DNA from: Siniperca chuatsi
Lineage: Eukaryota; Chordata; Actinopteri; Centrarchiformes; Sinipercidae
Direction of reading: 5' to 3'
NCBI RefSeq assembly: GCF_020085105.1
Contig: NC_058053.1
Coordinates: 1,401,388 to 1,465,387, forward strand
Length of the DNA stretch: 64,000 nt
In this document: one piece after another, positions 1 to 11,345 of the stretch
Layout of the letters: every line of letters begins with the position of its first letter
How positions within the stretch are numbered: position 1 is the stretch's first letter
Position numbers and translations under genes: made by a program
Notes under the pieces: generated by a model
Told to the model about the DNA's origin: nothing
Databases searched by the model: none
The model's input: only the letters and a program-made list of their open reading frames with translations

Positions 1-592
1 CCGTTCCTCACCCAGGAGGTGGCACAGCTTCTGGTCTAGGCTCTTGTCATCTTGCGTCTACACTACTGCAACTCACTCCTGGTTGGTCTGCTTGCATTTG
101 CAATCCGACCTCTGCAGCTGATCCAGAATGCAGCAGCCGACTGGTCTTCAACCTACCCAAGTTCTCCCACGCTACACCGCTCCTCCGCACCCCGCACTGG
201 CTACCGGTGGCTGCTCGAATCCGATTCAAGACACTGGTACTTGCCTACCGTGCTGCGACTGGCTCAGGCCCATCCTACATCCAGGACATGGTCAAACCAA
301 ACACCACAGTCCTTCCACTACGCTTGGCCCCGTTACCGCGAAACAAAATCACGCAGTCCTGGCTCCACAATGGTGAAACGAGCTCCCCATCGACATCAGG
401 AGAACAGAAACTCTACACACAACAAAAACTCTTTCTCTATCTCTTATTGTGTCTAAATGTAGCACTTGAAGCAGTTCAGTATATTTGATGAAATTGATGT
501 ATGATTCTTGCAATTTTGGGTTGTATCCACTTGGATAAATGCACTTATTGTAAGTCGCTTTGGATAAAAGTGTCAGCTAAATAAATGTCAGG
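1..592 (+). mobile_element. 5'-truncated L2-clade LINE, 3' end
   Basis: The sequence encodes the C-terminal tail of an L2-type reverse transcriptase in broken frames. A segment reading CNSLLVGL followed by [11 protein letters not shown] lies at about 60-150. After a frameshift, HWLPVAARIRFKTLVLAYRA, here with small changes, and GSGPSYIQDMV are readable to about 300. The 3' end at 546-590 has the typical L2 ending, TAAGTCGCTTTGGATAAAAG, followed by a short AT-rich tail. Only the last part of the element is present, and the window edge hides its 5' boundary. It is a dead copy: the frame changes at least twice. The clade assignment rests on the [14 protein letters not shown] motif and the tail. 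Confidence 0.8.
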
Positions 593-1071
593 TAATCACA
601 GAAACATAAACCATGTTGAATCTAAGACAAAGATTTACTACAAGTATATCTGTGTCATTGATAGGAGCTCTGTATGTATTTGAAGACAGTAGTCACAAAG
701 ACAGTGAGTTTGGTGAGTTTTGCGATTTATTTTATTTATCTTTTATATGATTAACTTTGTTTGGGAATATGGGAATATGCACTACTAAATTGCAATATCA
801 ACTCACATGATAAGGGCCTTAATGAAAGTCCTGCTGACCTGTTGATTATGTTTACATGGCACATATTACAAATGATGCATGTCTGATGTATTAAAAGTAG
901 CTAAAACCTCTCACTGCATTGACTGAGAAGAGGTCAAAAGTTATTTATTCTGCCACATGTTCTGCAAAGTGATAAATGCAGTAGAATAAAAGCAACATTT
1001 TGTTCTCACACAGCTTCTTTTTGTGTTAAATTTTGTTATACTGATTTACATGTTATTTTTGTAGTACATTC
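593..1071. other. Unassigned intergenic sequence
   Basis: AT-rich sequence between the L2 tail and the palindromic element. I see no long open frame, RNA gene or recognisable repeat. Confidence 0.5.
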
Positions 1072-1400
1072 TTAGAAAAAAAGGTGCTAACTAGAACCAT
1101 ATAGGGTTCTTAGGCTTGTCCCCATAGGAGAACCCTTTGTGGTTCCTGGTAGAACCATTTATAAAGGTTCCACCTGGAGCCCTTTCTTTACCTAGAACCA
1201 TCTGTGAAAGGTTCCACTCAGAACCCTCTATCAGAGGTTCTACAGAGAACCCTTCTATGGTGTAATGGTTCCACCCAGAACCCTCTCTGGGGGTTCTATC
1301 CAGAACCTTTTCACCTTCTAAGGGTGCAAACAAGAACCCACCCAGGGGGGTTCTACCAAGAACCCTTTTATATTCCAAGTGTTTTATCTAGAAGAAATGC
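1072..1400. mobile_element. Palindromic GGTTCT/AGAACC element (MITE-like)
   Basis: About 300 bp are built from a degenerate unit of roughly 20-25 bp, alternating AGAACC and GGTTCT or GGTTCC with short spacers. At least eight such pairs occur between 1092 and 1370. The outer ends, TTCTTAGAAAAAAAGGTGC on the left and the reverse complement of an AAGTGTTTTATCTAGAAGAA stretch on the right, are weakly inverted. This suggests a non-autonomous DNA element whose body amplified internally. Similar AGAACC-rich repeats are scattered in fish genomes, but I cannot name the family. The open frames on both strands here follow the repeat and are not genes. Confidence 0.6.
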
Positions 1401-1554
1401 ATACCATTTTTCCTCAAATAGTGATCAGGGCTTTTATTTACCTCAACTGCAGAAGGTAACAGGCCTTTATTTGAAACAGGCTTGTATTGGAGGGAGGCAT
1501 TTATTTCTAATTCCCTCCCTCTTTGATAAGTATAATCAGGGGTGCCTGGTTATG

Positions 1555-1625
1555 GTTTAAAATGGGGGAGCAAACTTTGAAAGATACATAATTGGCGGGG
1601 AGTCTGGGGGTCCTCCCCCAGAAAA
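1555..1625. repeat. Fragment with G/C hairpin
   Basis: A perfect 7-bp inverted repeat, CTGGGGG at 1604-1610 and CCCCCAG at 1615-1621 with a TCCT loop, lies in an A/T-rich context. It resembles fragments of dispersed fish repeats, but the family is not certain. Confidence 0.3.
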
Positions 1626-2208
1626 AAATTGTACTTTAAAACAAATTTCCTGAGTTTCTACACCACCTAACCTTACCTATGGTAACAATAGAGGATAATT
1701 TCCAAAACATAAAATAATCCAATAAAAACATAAACATAAAATAATCATAATCCAAAAACATAAAATAATCATAATTTTGTATCAATCTTACAGTTAGATG
1801 AATAACAATGACACATTATGTGTGTGTTCCTCACTTTGTTGAATGTAACTGTATGGCTCATAAAATCCCATTTGAGCTAGTTGTGGTGAAGCAGAGTTGG
1901 ATGGAAAACATATTGGACAGGAGGTGCGTGCTCTAATAGAGGTTTGGGAAACACTATTCTGGGTTAGTCTGTTGTTAATTAGCCTGAGATAATAACAGTA
2001 ACTGGACAAAATCACAGAGGGGATGTAGTGGTAAAATAAAAAGTGGGTAAACTATAAATGTCTGCTGGCTAAACTGTCCAATGTTAGGTAATGGTAAACT
2101 GATATGCACTTAAAGATAAACTGGTGTGATTTTACTAGCAAAATAATTTAAAAAAAAAATAACATTGAAATATATGGTGGGTTTATTAAATAATAAAATG
2201 TAGCTGAT
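1626..2208. other. Unassigned intergenic sequence
   Basis: AT-rich. A short AAAACATAAAATAATC-like motif recurs three times at about 1705-1770. Nothing coding is recognised. Confidence 0.45.
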
Positions 2209-2213
2209 GGTGA

Positions 2214-2566
2214 TGTCACGGATACGCCTGGCTCCACCATCAGTTAATCATACACACCTGCTCCCTATCACACTCCTGTTCCCCATCAGCACCTAATCAC
2301 AGCTAGGATAAAAGGCTCATCAGTCACCTCAGTCAGTTGTCTGAACTCGTTGATACAAGGACTCCCCATGCGACTCTGCACAACCCCAGCGGTCTCCCTC
2401 TCCAGCGGTCTCCCTCTCCAGTGATCTTCACGCCAGCAAGTCTTCACTCCCACGGACTTCCACTTCTCCATACAGGCTCACCTGTCTGTTCTGGCTAAAA
2501 TCCAAATAAACCTATGTAAATATACCATCTGTATCCCTATCGGTGTTTCCCTCTTTGTCCGTAACA
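2214..2566 (+). mobile_element. Solo LTR (Gypsy-like), 353 bp
   Basis: The unit starts TGTCACGGATACG and ends TTTGTCCGTAACA, so it has TG...CA ends with short inverted termini (TGT...ACA). The five bases on each side, GGTGA at 2209-2213 and AGTGA at 2567-2571, match at four of five positions, as expected for an aged target-site duplication. Inside, a TATA-like GGATAAAAGG lies near 2304 and AATAAA near 2507, both on the plus strand, which gives the orientation. The imperfect direct repeat CCAGCGGTCTCCCTCT occurs twice at about 2387-2420. No gag or pol adjoins it, so it is read as a solo LTR left by LTR-LTR recombination. Confidence 0.65.
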
Positions 2567-2611
2567 AGTGAAGGTACAGAAGTATTAAAAATATGAAAGA
2601 GAAAAAACCTC

Positions 2612-3226
2612 TCAGAGCATTTGTGATGTCCAGTGGCTCATCTCTGTCGGCAGACTTCCTGTGAGAGCTGTGGTTTCATGGAGTTGTTATGTTACAACCA
2701 AAGTCTGTCCAATGATTGACTGTAAAGAAAATGAGACACAACAGCACCTCTAGATGGACTGCTACAGAGCTCAAGAGGTCTGGACCATCTTAAAAGAACT
2801 CGGTCTCTCTTTTGATATCAGCTACAACTCAGTCATGTATGGACTCCAAGAAGAGAAAATGCTTCCGAAACAAAAATAACTGTTTCAGCTCATCAACTGC
2901 ATTGTGTCCGTGAAACTGGAAAACCAGATGTTCTATGATTTTAAATCTGAGACTGTCATTGACAGCGACATGGTCATGAAACATGTACTGGCTATAGAAC
3001 TATAGATAAAAGACTATTACTTCCCTGGAACATACTGGACTTTTAAGCTCTTATCTCTCTGTGCACTTTATTGCTTGGCTCCTTGTATTAGCAAACACTT
3101 TTACCACTTTGTATTATGTATAATATTCATGTATGATATGTATTGAAGTATTTATGTTGTGCTTTTGTTTTTGTAATTTTGTATTGAACTTGTTGAAACT
3201 TAATAATGATTTATTTAAAAAAAAAG
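2612..3226 (+). mobile_element. Tx1/L1-type LINE 3' fragment
   Basis: One frame, with two stops, shows the C-terminal cysteine/histidine region typical of Tx1-group L1 elements. It has a region like RLPVRAVVSW, then a C...C spacing followed by NETQQHL and CYRAQEVW. It continues as LKELGLSFDISYNSVMYGL and ends at a stop near 3005. An AT-rich 3' UTR ends in a short poly-A at about 3214-3224. The 5' part is missing. Premature stops near QQHL and PKQK show it is inactive. The clade is inferred from the HL...DC...VW motif, so Tx1 versus another L1 subgroup is not settled. Confidence 0.6.
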
Positions 3227-3938
3227 TAAACTGATAAAATGGTGACTAAACCCTATGTTGCGTTTGAAAAAGATGGGTAAACTGCGTTTATGTGCGTTTA
3301 CCCTCCTCTACATCCAAAATAATAAAATCAACAGGGCTAATGCAAACTATTAATAGCCAAGTTACACATAAAAGAGCAAACTCTTTGATTAGGGTCCCTT
3401 TTGAACGTCCCATCTCCACAGCCGAATCCTATCTGATCGCAAATCAGTTCGGCATTTCGGCGACATTCCAACCCTACTTTTAGCCAATTTAAAGTTTGGC
3501 TGGAGCCAGTTTCATTAAACATACGCTAGCCTATATTTTCCTGTGTTCTATTTTCAGTTCATGATCACAATTAGGCTAAATGTCATGTTTCTCACCATTG
3601 TAAACAGTCAGACTTCTGTGTGGACTGACAGCCAAAGCATGCTGTGGCAAACAATCAGTGACAGGTTCGACTGCACCAACTCAAAGGGTGTTCCAAAAAT
3701 GTATTATTTTTTTGATTACTTGTTTTGTTCAGTTGCTGAAAATAGTAAAACAAACATTTATTTGGGCTGCTTAAATATAATCACCTGATTGCTGATGATA
3801 AGTTTATTTTTAAAAAGACAAAAAGTGGGGTAACAAAACCATAACTTTGCTCCCCCTAATTAAATAATGGGGATGCATTTACTCCACTCGCTCCATTGCT
3901 CAGGTGCCTATGAGTGTAATTAGTCATACTGTGGCAGA
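3227..3938. other. Unassigned intergenic sequence
   Basis: No homology recognised. The short open frames of 60-80 codons here have no domain signature. Confidence 0.4.
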
Positions 3939-4575
3939 CAGTAGGGGTGGGAGGACCGATACCAAAATATAAATACTATACAATACTACGTTTTGTTTTT
4001 AAGATCAATTCTAGCATCAATGGGGTTGATAGCAAAAAGCGTTCAGTTTTTCTCTTGTATTTCATCAAAGTGTAGAACAAACAACGTTCAGTTGTTGTGA
4101 ACCCATCTTAGTGCATGAACTCTTTGCTTCTCCTCTGCTGTTGTAATGTTGTGTGCACTCTAACAACATACACGCTGTGCACCTGCAGTGTGCCCCAACT
4201 AGTTTATTCCGACACATAATTGCAGTGATGGCTGAACAAAAGAGGAGCATCATTTGGAGCTATTTCACAGCTGTGAATGAAAATGTTGCTAACTGCAATG
4301 TGTGTATCAAACCTGGGTCTCACAGGTGGCAGGCACCTTACTATTATTGCTAACTTTTGGCAAATCATTTAGTGGTCATGAAATTGTATTAAGATTTAGC
4401 CTATTGACGATGCATTCACCTCATAAATCATGACACACTGCTCTCCCCTACATGAAAGTACATAAGCTGCTTTAATAAAAGGTATCAGTATGGGTATTGA
4501 TAATGATGATTCTGGCCCTGTATTACTTGGTGTCGGACCGAAACCACATTTTGCTGTATTGCCCACCTCTAGCAG
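3939..4575 (+). mobile_element. hAT-like element with BED zinc-finger remnant
   Basis: The ends are inverted: CAGTAGGGGTGGG at 3939-3951, and at the right CCCACCTCTAGCAG, ending near 4575. The second pair of inverted blocks (GGACCGATACC on the left, GGTGTCGGACC on the right) extends this. An open frame starting at 4228 reads MAEQKRSIIWSYFTAVNEN and then CNVC. This is the start of a BED-type finger (W-x-x-F followed by C-x-x-C), the DNA-binding module at the N terminus of hAT transposases. The frame then runs into unrelated sequence, so the finger lacks its H-x-H half and the catalytic part is gone. It is a non-autonomous derivative. I could not find a convincing 8-bp target duplication. Confidence 0.5.
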
Positions 4576-4689
4576 GCAGTGCAGCATGAGAGATGGAAAA
4601 CAGCTCTTGGCAACATCAACCATTTAATGACATTCAACTCAGAGGACAAGAACTTTAAAACACAGTGGTAAAATACAGCTGGGGTCAGA

Positions 4690-6316
4690 AAACAGCCAAC
4701 AAACTACTGGTTTATATCGATAATTATATCTATCGATCAAGCCAGATGAAGCTAACCAGATAGCTAAACTTCAAGCATGCCTTAAGGTCATAAGAACCTG
4801 GATGACCTGCAATTTTCTGATGTTAAACTCTGACAAAACTGTAATTATTGTACTTGGCCCCAAACACCTCAGAGACACGTTGTCTAAAGATATAGTTGCT
4901 CTAGATGGCATTGCCCTGGTCTCCAGCACCACCGTAAGGAACCTCTGAGTTATCCTTGATCAGGATATGTCCTTTAACTCCTGCATGAAACAAACTTCAA
5001 GGACCGCCTTCTTTCACCTACGTAACATTGCAAAAATCAGGCACATCCTGTCTCAAAATGATGCCGAATGTCCATGCATTTGTTACTTCTAGGTTGGACT
5101 ATTGTAATTCCTTATTCTCAGGCTGCCCGAATAAGTCCCTTAAGAGTCTCCAGTTGATCCAGAATGCTGCGGCACGGGTGCTGACAAGAACTAGGATAAG
5201 AGATCATATTTCTGCAATATTAGCTTCTCTGCACTGGCTCCCTGTAAAATCCAGAATAGAATTTAAAATCCTTCTCCTCACCTACAAAGCTCTTAATGGT
5301 CAGGCACCATCATATCTTAAAGAGCTCTTAATACCTTATTACCCAACTAGAACATTGCGCTCCCAGAATGCAGGGTTACTTGTGGTTCCTAGATTCTCCA
5401 AAATTAGAACAGGAGCCAGAACCTTCAGTTTTCAAGCTCCTCTCCTGTGGAATCAGGTCCCAGTTTGGGTTCAGGAGGCAGACACCATCTCCACATTTAA
5501 GGGTAGGCTTAAGACTTTCCTCTTTGATAAAGCTTATAGTTAGGGCTGGCTCAGGTGAGTCCTGAACCATCCCTTAGTTATACTCCTATAGGCCTAGACT
5601 GCCCGGAGACTTCCCATGATGCACCTCTTTCCTCTCTCCTCCTCTCCCTCTCCGTCTGTATGCATTTTTATCCCCTTTACTGCATGTTACTAACTCGACA
5701 TCTTCTCTCTACCGTAGTTTTGTGCTTTCTTGTCTTTCTCCTCTCTCCTTCTGTCGCATTCAGCAGGTATTTCTACCTCCAGAGCTGCAGAGACTGGATC
5801 TGTGGTTGTGGGCCACCTGCCGCCCCGTGTTACTGCTCAACAACTGCTACTACAGTTGTTGTTATTGGCTCTGTTAATATTATTGTCATTATTATTCCTA
5901 TGACTGTCATTCCTATTATTATTACTTATTAATATTGCCACTACCATTACATTATTACTATTTCAAAATTCTAGTTGGTATTTGCATTGTGCTTCTCTCT
6001 GTTTCAAAACCTCTCTCTCTCTCTCTCTCTCTGTCTCTAAACCTCTTTCTTTGTCTCAAAACCTAACACGGCAGCGGCGGATGGCCGCCCACCATCGAGT
6101 CTGGTTCTGCTCGAGGTTTCTGCCTCTTAAAAGGAAGTTTTTCCTTGCCGCTGTCGCCAAGTGCTTGCTCATGGTGGGATTTGTTGGGTCTCTGTAAATA
6201 ATATTATAAAGAGTACGGTCTTGACCTGCTCTACAAGAAAAGTGAAATGAGATAACGTCTCTTATGTATTGGCGCTATTTAAATGAAACTGAACTGAATT
6301 TAATTGAATTGGTTAA
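4690..6316 (+). mobile_element. L2-clade LINE, 5'-truncated, with full 3' tail
   Basis: Broken frames encode the last third of ORF2. A segment reading FLMLNSDKT appears near 4815, with VSSTTVRNL after it, then HLRNIAKIR near 5020. The longest clean frame (5080-5541) has [64 protein letters not shown] and a C-terminal TFLFDKAYS stop. The 3' UTR is long. It includes CT-rich and ATT-rich tracts and a conserved block with GGATGGCCGCCCACC, then TTTTTCCTTGCC, then CTCATGGTGGGATTTGTTGG. It ends in a degenerate (AATTG)n tail near 6290-6312. The YADD-containing part of the polymerase is absent. The same 3' UTR recurs at 16468, 19766, 22973, 23074 and 56568. Confidence 0.85.
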
Positions 6317-6689
6317 AACTATAAACCAGAACAAAAATTACAATTAGGCTACCAACATAAACCACCATGTTCTAAATAGACACATTACAGACACTAACAA
6401 AAAGTAAAATTTGCATTTTGGAAAATAAAACAGCTAACTTAACAAACTACTCAGTTCAGCACTAGGTATGGTGGGAAATGTGGGACATCACTACAATATT
6501 TTAGTATGAAGCCTCGTTTTGATCTGCTCCTGTTTGCACTTTTAAAGTTACTGCATTACGCTGTTAATACAAAATCAATACTTCCTGTATCCATTTCAAA
6601 TTAAAAGCAGTCTAGTGTTTCAGTGGACAGTCCAAGTTTGTTATGAGGTGGCGAGAAACATTACACTCAGCAAATTTGATGATTGCTGT
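6317..6689. other. Unassigned intergenic sequence
   Basis: AT-rich, with no open frame above 60 codons and no recognised repeat. Confidence 0.4.
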
Positions 6690-7245
6690 GATGTTTACAA
6701 GAAACAAGACACAAGATAGATTTATTGATCATTTTACAACGCAGAGCTGTGTAACGAGATTTTGATTGTAGTTCCCTTTATGCTACTCAAAAACAAATGT
6801 TATGTGCACTAATTATATACAGTATATTATAGTATAATGTATAATAAGTTATAGAAACGAAATTTTGGAGTGCTGAGGATGAATTAAGTAGTCTCACAGC
6901 CTGAGGGAAGAAGCTGCTCTGTAGTTTGGTGGTAAGACAGTGGATACTTCTGTATCTCTTGCCAGACAGCAGCAGGATGAACAGGCTGTGGCTGGGGTGG
7001 GTACTGTCTTTTAGGATCCTTTGGGCTTTGCGCAGGGACCTCACCTCATCGATATTACTGATGCTTGGTAGGTTGGTACCAATGATCTTCTGAGCAGTTT
7101 TTATCACCTGCCACCCATGCCAGTTTGTGATGTTTCCAGTCAGGATGCTTTGTATTGCTCCTCTGTAAAGGTTAAAAAGACCTTGGCACAGGATAAAGTT
7201 TACTTAAGAAATTTTCTGAGCTTTCTTGACCAGGGTGGAGTTGTA
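6690..7245 (-). mobile_element. Rex1/Babar-like LINE 3' end
   Basis: Read on the minus strand, the region from 7240 to 6850 encodes the C terminus of a Rex1-like ORF2. It starts with TLVKKAQKIS, then NLYRGAIQSILTGNIT, then KTAQKIIGTNLPSISNI. It continues with SLRKAQRILKDSTHPSHSLF and ends near FPQAVRLLNSS. The tail near 6700-6712 holds ATAAATC-type sequence in that orientation. One stop and one probable small deletion interrupt the frame around 7205. The element is heavily 5'-truncated. It is distinct from the L2 copies because it has the THPSHSLF-LLPSGRRY-type motif block. Confidence 0.7.
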
Positions 7246-7739
7246 AGAGGAACATGTCAATGTAGGATTATGATGATGAAGATGATGAACAATTTTAACT
7301 ACTCCACAGAAAACTGATGTCCTTTCTATAACAGCCTGCCTCTGACTCATAAACAAGCTCTGTGAGAATTCAAAGATAAACTTCCCCCAAAAATCCTGTC
7401 TTAAAACGACCCCCGCCAGGACTCAGAGGTCGCCAATAAAAGTTAAGTGACAGACAGCTAATTTATGACCCTCACTAATCCCCCCTCTGGATGATATCTG
7501 GACTCCGGAAACCAAGTTTGCAATTCAGAGTCAAATGTACATTCATTGGTATACCATGTTTAATTAATGTTTCAAGTTTCATTTCAACATGCTTTTTTTG
7601 ATGCAGGAATTGAACTAATCCAGAAAGGACATGTAAATTGGAATGGTTGGTTCTTCCCCCTTCTTCTGCATTCCTCTCAGAGACAAACAAAAGACAATCC
7701 TGTGAAGAATATGGACTAACACTGTACATTGATTTTATT

Positions 7740-8130
7740 TTACTTTCACACGGGAGTGTTCAGAGTGGTATGGACTGGAAACCCCAAGGTCAAAGTGGGA
7801 AACACCTCCAAAGGTGGTAGAGAATGACCGAGCCAAGATCCTGTGGGACTTCCAGATTCAGACTGACAGAATGGTAATGGCGAACCAACCAGACATCGTG
7901 GTGGTGGACAAACAGCAGAGGAAAGCCGTTGTGGCTGACGTGGCAATACCAAGTGATGGCAACATCAGGAGAAAGGAACATGAGAAACTAGAGAAATACC
8001 AAGGGCTCAGAGAAGAGCTGGAGAAGGCGTGGAAGGTGAAGGCGACAGTGGTGCCCGTGACCCTCGAAGGATGAGACCACCCGCGGAGGGTGAAGGACGA
8101 AGTTTGTTATATACATATATAGGGACAAAT
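7740..8130 (+). mobile_element. REL-endonuclease tail of an R2/R4-type LINE
   Basis: An open frame from about 7756 to 8074 reads EWYGLETPRSKWETPPKVVE, then NDRAKILWDFQIQTD, then QPDIVVVDKQQRKAVVADVA, then IP. It ends with an EHEKLEKYQGLREELEKAW-like helix and VPV. The PD...x(14)...D spacing followed by K residues is the restriction-enzyme-like endonuclease core of the PD-(D/E)XK type. This core sits at the C terminus of R2, R4, NeSL and Hero-group LINEs, and in fish Rex6 belongs to the R4 clade. Upstream finger and reverse transcriptase sequence is missing. The stop at 8072 is followed by an AT-rich tail with short ATGTATGT repeats. Assignment to a specific clade is uncertain. Confidence 0.6.
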
Positions 8131-9530
8131 ATATAAAGGGACATATGTATGTATGTGTATTAATAATAACAGATGTAACATGATTCTCATTTATAACATT
8201 TTCCTAGGTTACCAGTCTATTACTCATAAGGATGATATCCTGTTATTCATATAACGTGTTTAATGTCTTTCAGCAACTGATGAGACAGAGTTTTAACATG
8301 GAAACATTACATTGGTAATAAAGAATTGATTCTTTAGGAGGAAATTAGTACAGGAAAATAATTAAGACAGAACAGATCTGGGATGGGAGTGAAGTGCAGC
8401 GCTGATGACATCACTTCGCTGCCCCCCTCTTACAGAAGACTTTAAAACAAGGTCAGGCTCTTAGTCTTTGCTTCTCTTCAAGATTTTCTCATAGTCTTAT
8501 CTGCTGTTTTTCCCAGGGGAGGACGCAATTGTGCAACAACCCCGCACATACCCCAAAGCAAACAACCCCGAGGCCCAGGTTGCTTCAACCTGCCCAGAGA
8601 AACGACTGAATCCCGAGCTGCACAGAATGTGCTGAAGGTGTGTGTTCTAACATGACAAAGTGAAAAGTCATAACTATGAGTTCATCAAACTCTGAAAGCC
8701 ATCACAGCTACAGCACACCCAGCCAAGTGGGTGCACAAGATGTGATCCACCTTCTGAGACCAACTCAAGCCGAGTTGTGCCGTGGGACTGACAATGGCCG
8801 AAGAAGCCTGGGGTCTTGGGAGCTCCACAAGAGGAATCACTGGTTGAACTGTGCATGGGACTCATCCCATCTAAACATGCAGAGCTGCCCACACAGGAAA
8901 ATCGACTGCACCTCCCTCTTCCCTTCCAGCACTGGCTATCTGAACCACCATGTGAAAACATTACTTTTCCTGTGTTATATTTGGGTTGATACTAATAGGT
9001 TACTAACAAGAAATTTAGTGTGAGGTCAGGAATAGATTCTCCCTTCAATATAACCATGATATGGAATCGTAAAATATGTCACATCTGCTTCCCAAAAAAG
9101 GGTGATTTTCACTAGTCAATGCCATATTTATCCATTTATCTGATTACACTAGTCCTCTATCATTTATCAATCATTCATCACTGTATTCTTAACATTCATG
9201 GCTGCATTTATCCATTCCTTTGTGTGTCTAGTAGTTATTAGTTGGGTGTGTAATAAATGTTTCATGTATAAAGATCATTGTCTTTGTTTTCAGTAACTTA
9301 CATTCACTTGTCACTTTACGTATCCGTTCCTTGTTTTACCTCTTGCTACCTGATTTCAGGTTAATTCCCTCGGAAAGCTAATTTGTCTTTATCTTTTGAC
9401 TGATCAAGAGAAACGGCTTAGTGTAAAACTAAGCAAATTTTTAACTACATGTTAAATAGTGGAGAATGTTAATTAAATTGCTGCTGCTTCTTATTCACTC
9501 CATATATTTATACAGAATGCAGGCAGAAAC
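8131..9530. other. Unassigned intergenic sequence
   Basis: An open frame of 115 codons at 8676-9023 and one of 95 codons opposite it overlap on the two strands and match no family I know. A GC-richer block at 8380-8640 includes a TTTAAAAC box and a possible GT donor after CTGAAG at 8637. It could be an old promoter or exon remnant, but nothing decides this. Confidence 0.35.
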
Positions 9531-9534
9531 ACAT

Positions 9535-9990
9535 AGATTTCCTACATCAGGTACTCTGTGATGCTGATTCCGAGGAACCTAAAACTATTCACCTGCTCCA
9601 CCTCATCTCCACTGATGTAGACAGGTGTGTGTGTCTTTGCCTCCTTTTTCCTAGAATCAACGATAGACTCTTTATTGGGGAGATCAAAACGAGCATAAAA
9701 TGTGTTTAGCTCATATGGTAACGTGGCCTCACACATGATGGATGCTTTTGGAGCCTGTGACATTTTTGATCACCTGCCACATATCTTTGGTGTTGTTGGT
9801 GTTGAGGTCTCTCTCCAGTCTCTCCTGATGTCCCAGCTTTGCCTCCCTAATGCCAGATTTTAGTTTCGCTCTAGCCGTGTTGGATGCTTCCGTGTCTCCT
9901 GACTGAAAAGCAGCAAGCTTTTTTGGCTCTGAGTAGAGCCCTCACCTCTCCATTCATTCGTTTTCCCCTCCTTGTGTTCCTGTGGGCCCC
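9535..9990 (-). mobile_element. Rex1/Babar-like LINE fragment with internal deletion
   Basis: On the minus strand, 9990-9860 encodes EVRALLRAKKA and then, in another frame, SGDTEASNTARAKLKSGIRE. KDMWQVIKN follows, and then LPYELNTFYARFD at about 9700, the block just before the polymerase in Rex1-like ORF2. The next residues (VDSRKKEAKTHTPVYISGDE and NSFRFLGISITE) belong to the segment after the YADD box. The catalytic polymerase core between them is therefore deleted. Frameshifts and a stop are present. The 3' part beyond FLGISITE is missing too. Confidence 0.65.
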
Positions 9991-10324
9991 CTGTTTGTTT
10001 TTCTGTGTGTGTGTGTGTCTGTCTGGGCATGGCACTCCATTCCTGCTTCAGCAAACAGACACTGCAATATGCAACTATTGAAATAACAATAAATACAAAA
10101 TACCTAAATATATTTTCTGTGGTCATTTTACTCAGCTTGTTCCTCTGTTTTCTGTGCCTGTGGCCAGTTGTGAGATTATTGCGGCTGAGATTGGCAACTG
10201 CACTTACTGTAAAAGAAAAAACATACATCAGCTTCTGTGAGGACTGCTGTGTACTGTCACGCACCAGGGTGAGTTATAACAATGACAACCCTGGTTCACA
10301 GCTAAACTTAGACAGCTAAGGTTG

Positions 10325-11345
10325 AAAAAGGAAGAAGCGTTCAGGAGTGGAGACAGGGCCAGGTTTAGGGAGCCAAATTACAGGTTTAGCAAGGCATTGA
10401 GAGAAGCTAAACGACTGTAATCCAAGAGACTACAACACCAGTTCTCAGCCAATGACTCTGCTTCTGTCTGGAGGGGGCTCAAACAGATAACCAACTACAA
10501 ACCTAACCCCCCCCCACTCTATTAACGACTTGCGCCTGGCCAACGATCTGAATGAGTTCCACTGTCACTTTGAGAGACAATGGGACAGTCCATCCACCAG
10601 CTCAAGCTCACCAGCCCCACCTCCCCCACCTCCTGAGGTGAGTCTGCCTATAGGTGGGAGATTGACTACCTGGTGACCTGGTGCAATCAGTACAACCTGG
10701 AGCTCAATGCTCTAAAGACAGTGGAGATGGTTGTGCATTACAGGAAGAACCCATCACCCTGTGTGACTGCCCAGTTGACACTGTGGAGTCCTGCTACTTC
10801 CTGGGCACCATTATCACCCAGGACCTCAAGTGGGAGCTGAACATAAGCTCCCTCACAGAGAAAGCCCAGCAGAGGATGTACTGCCTGTGGCAGCTGAAGA
10901 AATTCAACCTGCCAAAGACAACGATGGTGCACTTATACATCGCCATCATTGAGTCCATCCTCACCTCCTCCATCACCATCTGGTATGCTGCTGCCTCTGC
11001 CAAGGACAAGGGCAGACTGCAGCGTATCATTCGCTCAGCAGAAAAGGTGATTGGCTGCAATCTACCTTCCCTCCAGGACCTATATGCCTCCAGGACTCTG
11101 AGGCGTGCAGGAAAGATTGTGGCTGATCCCTCCCACCCTGGACACAAACTGTTTCAGACACTCCCCTCCAGCAGGAGGCTGGGGTCCATTAGGCACAAAA
11201 CCTCTCACCACAAACAGTTTCTTTACGTCTTTTCAGCCTTGAAAGTTTCCTCCTTACTTAGATGTGGAATCGATAGTGTATCAATCAGAAAAGCTGTGTG
11301 TGTTGTGGTTAAAACAGGAAGTCATCTGCAGACAAAAGGCAGATA
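10325..11345 (+). mobile_element. Rex1/Babar-like LINE, deleted copy
   Basis: The start encodes EEAFRSGDRARFREPNYRFS and ALREAKRL, then SVWRGLKQITNYKP, then LNEFHCHFERQ (pre-polymerase region). It jumps near 10650 to the post-YADD segment. That part reads YLVTWCNQYNLELNALKTVE, then after a frameshift YFLGTIITQDLKWELNISSL, KAQQRMYCLWQLKKFNLP and ILTSSITIWY. It ends with RIIRSAEKVIGCNLPSLQDL and RTLRRAGKIVADPSHPGHKL. The polymerase core is missing, as in the neighbouring minus-strand copy at 9535. This suggests the same kind of internal deletion in two independent copies. Short (AAT)n follows at 11346-11360. Confidence 0.7.

Noticed and set aside
1091..1560. Open frames on both strands over the GGTTCT element
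   Set aside because: Frame openness follows the repeat unit; the peptides are repeats of the same short motif.
8676..9023. 115-codon plus-strand frame
   Set aside because: No recognised domain, overlaps an equally open minus-strand frame, no splice or repeat context to support coding.
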